Below are positions 6,711-11,722 of a stretch of DNA of 11,722 nucleotides, piece after piece; position 1 is the stretch's first letter; each line of letters starts with the position of its first letter. Below the pieces are notes generated by a model. It had not been told where the DNA came from and did not search any database. It saw only the letters and a list, made by a program, of their open reading frames with translations. The DNA is taken from assembly GCA_900751685.1 (NCBI GenBank), contig CAADSR010000001.1:1-11722 (forward strand), in the 5' to 3' direction. The DNA comes from Clostridia bacterium (GTDB lineage Bacteria; Bacillota; Clostridia; UBA1381). A program made the translations under genes and the position numbers.

Positions 6711-6965
6711 GGCAATGATGAAATTCAGTAGGCTGTAAATTCGCCAAAAGAGAGCAAGGGTCATTGGGCTGTAAGCCCTTGCGGTAAGAGTATAGCTGAA
6801 CCTTCGTTTCGGAGCTGCGGCGGTGAAGTGGTTTTATGTGTAGCCGGCGCCGGAAAACGGCCGTTATCCGTTCAAAGAGTGTCTGTCCCAGTGGCAGAAA
6901 TCCGGGTGGTACCGCGGAGTGAATGAGTTACGCTTCGTCCCTTTTGAGGGACGGGGCGTTTTTTT
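6711..6965 (+). promoter_or_regulatory. T-box leader, tRNA-Phe responsive
   Basis: A complete T-box leader that binds uncharged tRNA-Phe and allows readthrough into pheST. Stem I has the k-turn GATGA (6717-6721) facing GGAGC (6811-6815). The loop-E pair is AGTA (6727-6730) opposite GAA (6798-6800). It is flanked by a 7-bp helix 6731-6737 with 6791-6797 (including G-U pairs) and by GAAA (6720-6723) with TTTC (6807-6810). The specifier-loop codon is TTC (6803-6805), a Phe codon. The distal AGAGAGC motif is at 6749-6755. The antiterminator T-box sequence GGGTGGTACCGCGG (6904-6917) presents TGGT (6907-6910) to pair with an ACCA tRNA end, consistent with a discriminator A. The context of phenylalanyl-tRNA synthetase genes agrees. 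Motif assignment is by eye; the upper part of stem I and stems II/III were not folded in detail. Confidence 0.96.
6930..6965 (+). terminator. Regulated terminator of the pheST T-box
   Basis: Twelve paired positions (6930-6941 with 6948-6959, two of them G-U) enclose a TTTTGA loop and run into a seven-T tract (6959-6965). The 5' arm contains the CCC that pairs with the GGG of the T-box motif in the antiterminator, so the two structures are mutually exclusive. Termination is expected when tRNA-Phe is charged. Confidence 0.92.
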
Positions 6966-6995
6966 GTCTGGGTCTATTTTAAAAGGAGGATTCAA

Positions 6996-8015
6996 ATGAG
7001 AGAAAAATTGGAAGAAATCAAAAAAACGGTAGAAGGGATTTTAACAAATGCCGCAGATATTGATACGCTGGAAAATATCCGGATCAAATATCTGGGCAAA
7101 AAAGGCGAGCTGACTGCTGTGCTCAAAGGCATGGGTAAGTTATCCCCGGAGGAGCGGCCGGTGATCGGTGCGGTGGCCAATGAGATCCGTACTTTTTTAG
7201 AGCAGGAGCTGGAAAGCAAAAAAGCGGAGATTGCTGCAAAATTGCAGGAACAAAAGCTTAAAAAAGAAGTCATTGATGTAACAATGCCGGGACAGCGCCC
7301 CGAAATTGGAAAGCTTCACCCCCTGACCCAGGTCATGGACCATATCAAAGATATTTTTATTGGAATGGGATTTGATATTGCAGAAGGGCCGGAGGTAGAG
7401 ACAGACTATTATAACTTTGAAGCACTGAATACACCAAAGAACCATCCGGCAAGGGATACCCAGGACACATTTTATATTGATGAGAATACGCTTCTTCGTA
7501 CCCAGACCTCGCCGATGCAGATCCGTGTCATGGAACAGCAAAAGCCGCCTATCCGTGTCTTAGCGCCGGGGCGTGTTTACCGCAGCGACGCGGTAGACGC
7601 AACCCATTCCCCTTTATTCCATCAAATTGAAGGGATCGTTGTAGACAAAGGCGTGACGATGGCAGATTTAAAAGGCACGCTGGAGATGTTTATTAAAGCC
7701 TTGTATGGGGAGGATGCCAAGGTGCGTTTCCGCCCTCATCACTTCCCATTTACAGAACCGTCGGCGGAAGTGGATGTATCTTGCTTTGTTTGCGGCGGGG
7801 AAGGCTGCCGTGTCTGCAAAGGGGAAGGCTGGATCGAGATCCTGGGCTGCGGTATGGTGCATCCTAAAGTGCTTTCCGGCTGCGGGATCGATCCGGAAGT
7901 TTACTCTGGTTTTGCTTTTGGCATGGGATTAGAGCGGATCGCTATGAGAAAATACGATATTGACGATCTACGCCTGTTTTTTGAAAACGACTTGCGCTTT
8001 TTGAAACAGTTTTAA
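6996..8015 (+). CDS. pheS: Phenylalanine--tRNA ligase alpha subunit
   Basis: PheS is the catalytic subunit of the cytosolic alpha2beta2 phenylalanyl-tRNA synthetase, charging tRNA-Phe with Phe at the expense of ATP. At 339 residues it is of normal bacterial length. Residues 1-90 form the coiled-coil arm that contacts tRNA. The class II core includes motif 2 (VYRSDAVDATHSPLFHQIEG) and motif 3 (GFAFGMGLER, 305-314), the latter holding A307 of the amino-acid pocket. A cysteine cluster C263, C266, C271, C274 (CFVCGGEGCRVC) resembles a zinc-knuckle insertion common in Firmicute PheS. The ribosome binding site AAGGAGGA is 5 nt from the ATG, and the gene lies directly after the T-box terminator. pheT follows after 43 bp. 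Confidence 0.98.
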   Translation: MREKLEEIKKTVEGILTNAADIDTLENIRIKYLGKKGELTAVLKGMGKLSPEERPVIGAVANEIRTFLEQELESKKAEIAAKLQEQKLKKEVIDVTMPGQRPEIGKLHPLTQVMDHIKDIFIGMGFDIAEGPEVETDYYNFEALNTPKNHPARDTQDTFYIDENTLLRTQTSPMQIRVMEQQKPPIRVLAPGRVYRSDAVDATHSPLFHQIEGIVVDKGVTMADLKGTLEMFIKALYGEDAKVRFRPHHFPFTEPSAEVDVSCFVCGGEGCRVCKGEGWIEILGCGMVHPKVLSGCGIDPEVYSGFAFGMGLERIAMRKYDIDDLRLFFENDLRFLKQF

Positions 8016-8058
8016 AGTTGGCCGGAAAACCATAGAAATGTGATTGGAGGGAATTGGA

Positions 8059-10443
8059 ATGAAAGTACCAATGAGTTGGTTCAATGATTATACAGAAATT
8101 GAAGGGATAACACCCAAGCAATATGCAGACCGGTTGACAATGACTGGTTCAAAAGTAGAAGGGGTAGAATTTTTAGGAGAAGAAATTCAAAATGTAGTAA
8201 CAGGGAAGATTTTGGAGATCAAGCCCCATGAGGATTCGGATCATTTGCTGGTCTGCCAGATCGATGTGGGGGAGGAAGTCCTGCAGATCGTGACTGGGGC
8301 GCAAAATGTCAAGGTGGGCCAGGTTGTGCCGGTGGCAAAGCATCAGTCCCATTTGGCGGGAGGCGTTGTAATCAAGAAAGGAAAGCTGCGTGGTGTGCCG
8401 TCAAACGGAATGTTGTGTTCCCATGAAGAATTAGGCGTTTCTGTTTCCCAGTTGGGATATGAGCCGGAATATGGGATCCTGATTTTGCCGGAGGATACGG
8501 CTGTTGGAATGGATATCCGTGATTGCTTCGGCCTGAATGAACAGGTCGTGGAATTTGAAATCACCTCCAACCGCCCGGATTGCTTCAGCGTGATTGGATT
8601 GGCCCGGGAGACTGCCCTTTCCTTTGGAAAGAATTTTCATGTGCCTGCCCCGCAGTTCCATGAAAACAAGGAAAAAATCGGGGACCAGCTCTCGGTAGAA
8701 GTGCAGGATAAGCAAAAATGCCGCCGCTATACCGCCCGGATGGTCAAGAACGTAAAAATTGCTCCCTCTCCAAAATGGATGCGGGAACGGCTTCATGCGG
8801 CAGGGATACGGCCGATTAATAATATTGTAGATATTACAAACTATGTGCTGTTAGAATACGGCCAGCCCATGCATGCGTTTGACTTGCGTGATCTGGCTGG
8901 AAACAAGATCGTTGTGCGCCCTGCGGCCGAGGGAGAAGTGATCCAGACCCTGGATGAGCAGCACCGCACTTTAAACCAGAATGACCTGGTGATTGCAGAT
9001 GGTGAAAAAGCAGTAGCCATTGCAGGAGTCATGGGCGGCTTTAATTCAGAAGTAAAGCCGGATACACAGACGGTCGTTTTTGAATCCGCCAATTTTGAGG
9101 GGAGCAGCGTACGCCTGACAGCGCAGAAAGCCGGCCTGCGCACGGAAGCATCTTCCCGTTACGAAAAAGGATTAGATGCCAATAATACTCTGCCGGCGAT
9201 CGAGCGAGCATGCCAACTGGTAGAAGAGCTGGGCTGTGGTGAAGTCGTAGGCGGCTGCATTGATATCATAGGTGAAATGCCCCAGGCGCAAACGTTGGCG
9301 TTCCGGCCGGAAAAAATCAATGCTTTTCTTGGAACTGAAATTCCTACAGAGCAGATGGCTGCTTATCTTACCGGGCTGGAATTTAGTGTGGACTTAGGGG
9401 CAATGACCGTAACAGCGCCTACCTTCCGTCCTGATATTGCATGTGAAGCAGATGTGGCGGAGGAAGTAGCACGCTTCTATGGCTATGATAAGATCCCGAC
9501 GACTCTTCTGTCAGGAGAGGCGACCTGCGGGAAAAAGACAGAGCAGCAGCGGGCAGTCGACCAGATCAACCATTTGCTCACAGCGCAGGGGATGAACGAG
9601 ATCTACACATATACATTTACGAGCCCGTCCATTTTTGAAAAACTGAATATCCCTGCAGACAGCCCCCTCCGCAATACGGTCAAAATCAGCAACCCCCTTG
9701 GAGAAGATACCTCCATTATGCGGACGACCATGATATCGAGTATGATGGATATTTTAGCGCGTAACTATAATCATAGAAACCCTTCTGCAAAGCTGTTTGA
9801 GGTCGGAAAAACCTTTTTGCCCAAAGAGGGACAGCAGCTGCCGGAAGAACCGGTGGTGATTTCTCTGGGGATGTATGGCCCGGAGGCTGATTTTTACGCG
9901 CTAAAAGGGATCTGTGAAAATTTGTTTGAACAACTGCATGTGGGTCATGTGGAATATGTGCCGGTAACAGACCATCCCACCTACCATCCGGGACGGACCG
10001 CGTCGGTCTGGGTAGGCGAGAATAAAATTGGTGTTTTGGGAGAGATCCATCCTGCCGTGAGCAGCAAATATGGTGTTGAAACAGCATGCTATATAGCCGA
10101 GCTGGATTTTGAAGGGTTGTTTGCTGCGTGTGATTCTGATATAAAATACCATGCACTGCCAAAGTTCCCGGCGGTGACAAGGGATATTGCTATGCTGGTG
10201 GATAAAACAGTTCCGGCAGCCGGGATCGAAAAGATCATCAAAAGATCCTCCGGAAAATTGTTGGATGAAATCAAGCTGTTTGATGTATACGAAGGAAAAC
10301 AAATTCCGGAAGGCAAGAAGAGCATTGCTTATTCTGTTGCGTTCCGTGCGGCTGACCGGAGTCTGACCAATGAAGAAGTGAACGTTGTATTTGATAAAAT
10401 ACTCAAAAATCTTGAAAAAGAGCTTTCCGCCCAGTTAAGATAA
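8059..10443 (+). CDS. pheT: Phenylalanine--tRNA ligase beta subunit
   Basis: PheT partners PheS, binds tRNA-Phe and edits mischarged Tyr-tRNA-Phe. The 794-residue protein is full length. In order it has an N-terminal segment (MKVPMSWFNDY), an OB-fold tRNA-binding domain (about 40-150, ending near RGVPSNGMLCS), the B3/B4 editing domain (from about 165, with EITSNRPDCFSVIGLARE, to about 385), a B5 DNA-binding-like domain (about 405-475), a catalytic-core-like domain (about 480-690) and a C-terminal ferredoxin-fold anticodon-binding domain (from about KYHALPKFPAVTRDIAMLVD to the end). I chose ATG 8059 because GGAGGG lies 7 nt upstream; a TTG at 8044 in the same frame would place the ribosome binding site inside the gene. 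It is co-transcribed with pheS under the T-box and ends at a strong terminator. Confidence 0.98.
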   Translation: MKVPMSWFNDYTEIEGITPKQYADRLTMTGSKVEGVEFLGEEIQNVVTGKILEIKPHEDSDHLLVCQIDVGEEVLQIVTGAQNVKVGQVVPVAKHQSHLAGGVVIKKGKLRGVPSNGMLCSHEELGVSVSQLGYEPEYGILILPEDTAVGMDIRDCFGLNEQVVEFEITSNRPDCFSVIGLARETALSFGKNFHVPAPQFHENKEKIGDQLSVEVQDKQKCRRYTARMVKNVKIAPSPKWMRERLHAAGIRPINNIVDITNYVLLEYGQPMHAFDLRDLAGNKIVVRPAAEGEVIQTLDEQHRTLNQNDLVIADGEKAVAIAGVMGGFNSEVKPDTQTVVFESANFEGSSVRLTAQKAGLRTEASSRYEKGLDANNTLPAIERACQLVEELGCGEVVGGCIDIIGEMPQAQTLAFRPEKINAFLGTEIPTEQMAAYLTGLEFSVDLGAMTVTAPTFRPDIACEADVAEEVARFYGYDKIPTTLLSGEATCGKKTEQQRAVDQINHLLTAQGMNEIYTYTFTSPSIFEKLNIPADSPLRNTVKISNPLGEDTSIMRTTMISSMMDILARNYNHRNPSAKLFEVGKTFLPKEGQQLPEEPVVISLGMYGPEADFYALKGICENLFEQLHVGHVEYVPVTDHPTYHPGRTASVWVGENKIGVLGEIHPAVSSKYGVETACYIAELDFEGLFAACDSDIKYHALPKFPAVTRDIAMLVDKTVPAAGIEKIIKRSSGKLLDEIKLFDVYEGKQIPEGKKSIAYSVAFRAADRSLTNEEVNVVFDKILKNLEKELSAQLR

Positions 10444-10483
10444 AAAACAAGAAGCCCTGGGCATTTTAATGCTTGAAGCGATC

Positions 10484-10525
10484 AAATGATGGTAGACACA
10501 AAAAAGCGTCTGCCATCATTTTTTT
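10484..10525 (+). terminator. Rho-independent terminator after pheT
   Basis: A 14-bp stem (10484-10497 with 10508-10521, one G-U pair) with a 10-nt A-rich loop is followed by a seven-T tract (10519-10525). It lies 40 bp after the pheT stop. On the opposite strand the hairpin is followed by only three T, so it is probably one-directional. Confidence 0.92.
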
Positions 10526-10560
10526 ATTGATCAAATAGTTGGTTTTATATTTTTTGGTGG

Positions 10561-10582
10561 GGCGGGATGCTTTCATCCCGCC
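10561..10582. repeat. GC-rich perfect hairpin without a T tract
   Basis: A perfect 9-bp inverted repeat (GGCGGGATG 10561-10569, CATCCCGCC 10574-10582) has a 4-nt loop. It lies between the pheT terminator and the 3' end of the LysR gene. Neither strand shows a run of T after it, so it is not a typical terminator, though it could stabilise or end the lysR transcript on the minus strand. Its GC content stands out from the AT-rich surroundings. Confidence 0.6.
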
Positions 10583-10606
10583 AAAGAAACACGTTTTGTC
10601 CTTGGG

Positions 10607-10636
10607 GGCGGCGGGCTGTGGGCCGCCTATCCCACA
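10607..10636. repeat. Two overlapping, mutually exclusive inverted repeats
   Basis: GGCGGC (10607-10612) can pair with GCCGCC (10622-10627), and TGTGGG (10617-10622) can pair with CCCACA (10631-10636). The two stems share bases and cannot form together. The segment lies about 45 bp beyond the LysR stop on the minus strand. No function is evident; it may be part of the lysR 3' untranslated region. Confidence 0.4.
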
Positions 10637-10680
10637 TTGATTTTTCCAAATCTGCTTTTAATTTTAAATATTCTATTTTG

Positions 10681-11553
10681 TCATACATCCGATAGGCAAA
10701 CGTTGATAAAGCCTTCAATATTCGGGGAAAGATATTTGTTTTTATGATGGATCAAGGAAAACTGCCGTTTCAGGGAGATCTCTTTGACATGGAACTGGCA
10801 TAGATCTCCTGCGTTTAGATCTTCCTTTACAAAAAGATAAGGAAGGATGGAGATCCCGATATTGCGTTTGACTGCGTTCACGATCGCCTGGGTGCTAACG
10901 CTTTGCCAGAGGGGCTCAATGGAAAGCCGGTGCAGGACTGTAAGGCTTTCGAAGGCTTCCCGTCCTGCGCTTCCGGGTTCCCTCAAAATAAAATCTTCTT
11001 TTTGCAACGCTTCCAGCGGAAGCTGCCTCCGGTCCGCCAGCGGGTGCTGGGGAGCGCAGATGAAGACCAGCTCGTCATTTTTAAAAGGTCTTTGGGTAAT
11101 GTTATCATTATGGACCGTCCCTTCAATTAAAGCCACATCAATTTCATTTTTTAGGATACATTCCTCAATAGTTTCAGAATTATCGATCTTCACTTGAATT
11201 TTAATATCGTGCTCCTGCTTAAATTTTTCAATATAATCGAGTAATAAATAATTTCCTATTGTAATACTGCTTCCGATATGTAACACACTTTTTTTAGTCC
11301 AATCCATCACGCTGTTTTCCATATCCTCTGTCAATGACACGATATGGTTGGCGTAATTTAAAAGGTGTTTTCCACTTTCCGTGATATAAAGGTGTTTGGA
11401 GATCCGGTCAAAGAGCTTTGTGCTGTAATGCTCTTCTAATTCACGGATCGCAAGGCTTACGGAAGGCTGGGCAAGATACAGTTTTTTTCCTGCTTCTGTC
11501 ACACTGCCACAATTGCAGACCGTTACAAAAATTTTTAAATGGCGGAGCGTCAT
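10681..11553 (-). CDS. LysR-family transcriptional regulator
   Basis: A 290-residue LysR-type regulator of normal length. The N-terminal winged helix-turn-helix covers about 1-60, with MTLRHLKIFVTVCNCGSVTEAGKKLYLAQPSVSLAIRELE carrying the recognition helix near 28-38. A linker helix follows, then the two-lobed effector domain (about 88-290) with IGSSITIGNYLL, the lobe crossing ENEIDVALIEG-like segment (here KNEIDVALIEGTVHND) and VKRNIGISILPYLF. The start is ATG 11553, preceded by AAAGGATGG about 9 nt upstream and matching where LysR proteins begin; a TTG at 11610 in frame would add an untypical 19 residues. The effector and regulon are unknown. By family habit it should control the divergent gene just beyond the right edge and its own expression. 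Confidence 0.94.
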   Translation of the reverse strand: MTLRHLKIFVTVCNCGSVTEAGKKLYLAQPSVSLAIRELEEHYSTKLFDRISKHLYITESGKHLLNYANHIVSLTEDMENSVMDWTKKSVLHIGSSITIGNYLLLDYIEKFKQEHDIKIQVKIDNSETIEECILKNEIDVALIEGTVHNDNITQRPFKNDELVFICAPQHPLADRRQLPLEALQKEDFILREPGSAGREAFESLTVLHRLSIEPLWQSVSTQAIVNAVKRNIGISILPYLFVKEDLNAGDLCQFHVKEISLKRQFSLIHHKNKYLSPNIEGFINVCLSDV

Positions 11554-11624
11554 TAAAAGCCATCCTTTCGTAATTGAGTTTTGATAAAAAGAAAAAATAT
11601 CCCTCTGCAAAAAATAAATAATAC

Positions 11625-11640
11625 ATAATAAATTTATTAT
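11625..11640. promoter_or_regulatory. Perfect 16-bp AT palindrome, possible LysR operator
   Basis: ATAATAAATTTATTAT is an exact palindrome located in the lysR leader, just downstream of the predicted lysR start of transcription. LysR regulators usually bind palindromic T-N11-A sites in such divergent regions, and this one contains that spacing. The surrounding DNA is extremely AT-rich, so chance is a real alternative. Confidence 0.35.
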
Positions 11641-11652
11641 AATATTTATTTT

Positions 11653-11681
11653 ATTATATTATTTTACAAATGAAAAATCAA
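11653..11681 (-). promoter_or_regulatory. Promoter of the LysR gene
   Basis: On the minus strand, TTGATT (-35, 11681-11676) and a perfect TATAAT (-10, 11658-11653) are 17 nt apart. The predicted leader to the ATG at 11553 is about 90 nt and contains the 16-bp palindrome. Confidence 0.7.
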
Positions 11682-11691
11682 GTGTTATAAT
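11663..11691 (+). promoter_or_regulatory. Promoter of a divergent gene beyond the right edge
   Basis: TTTACA (-35, 11663-11668) and a perfect TATAAT (-10, 11686-11691) are separated by exactly 17 nt on the plus strand. It overlaps the lysR promoter on the opposite strand over 11663-11681, so the two polymerases would compete. The gene it drives is outside the window. Confidence 0.65.
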
Positions 11692-11722
11692 AACATTGTA
11701 ACATAAAAAGAACCAAAAAAAA

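Noticed and set aside
8044..8058. TTG start giving pheT five extra residues
   Set aside because: It would put the GGAGGG ribosome binding site inside the gene; ATG 8059 has good spacing and matches the usual MKVPMSW-type PheT start.
9716..10325. Minus-strand ORFs opposite the end of pheT
   Set aside because: They are shadows of the conserved PheT C-terminal domains and have no independent support.
11554..11610. TTG start adding 19 residues to the LysR protein
   Set aside because: LysR proteins begin just before the helix-turn-helix; ATG 11553 has a ribosome binding site and gives the normal N-terminus.
1..11722. CRISPR array, insertion sequence, phage genes, tRNA or rRNA genes
   Set aside because: No regularly spaced repeats, transposase or integrase motifs, terminal inverted repeats, or tRNA/rRNA signatures were seen on either strand.

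Overview
This window looks like chromosome of an anaerobic, low-to-mid-GC Firmicute, most likely class Clostridia. Four features point there: an [FeFe]-hydrogenase maturase (HydF), the membrane c-di-AMP cyclase CdaA with its partner CdaR, a T-box leader in front of pheST, and a secreted protein with paired copper-amine-oxidase-N-type stalk repeats. Promoters and ribosome binding sites are of the ordinary Firmicute kind (TATAAT, TTGnnn, AGGAGG). Genus and species cannot be told from the sequence alone.

Layout. (1) 3-725, plus strand: the 3' part of a metal-dependent amidohydrolase gene that began outside the window. It ends at a long perfect hairpin shared with the converging genes. (2) 777-3413, minus strand: a secreted stalk/cohesin-like protein gene, its own terminator, then hydF and yjbQ overlapping by 4 bp. 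(3) 3414-3662: a divergent promoter region. (4) 3663-6604, plus strand: cdaA, cdaR and hslO, tightly packed. (5) 6605-6995: promoter plus a complete phenylalanine T-box leader. (6) 6996-10443: pheS and pheT, closed by a strong terminator. (7) 10526-10680: a short gap with GC-rich hairpins. (8) 10681-11553, minus strand: a LysR-type regulator. Beyond it, to the right edge, is a very AT-rich divergent promoter region with overlapping promoters and a perfect 16-bp palindrome. The presumed target gene lies outside the window.

How the genes work together. CdaA makes c-di-AMP at the membrane and CdaR modulates it. Hsp33 (hslO), a redox-switched holdase, is probably co-transcribed with them. PheS and PheT form the alpha2beta2 phenylalanyl-tRNA synthetase and are controlled by uncharged tRNA-Phe through the T-box. 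HydF is the scaffold/GTPase for the H-cluster; its translational coupling to the UPF0047 protein YjbQ is unexplained.

Most of the window is core metabolism and translation. I see no mobile element, CRISPR array, tRNA or rRNA, and no clear new multi-gene system. The best leads are the cdaA-cdaR-hslO arrangement in place of the usual glmM, a possible 20-codon upstream ORF overlapping the cdaA start, the hydF-yjbQ overlap, and the overlapping promoters upstream of the LysR gene.
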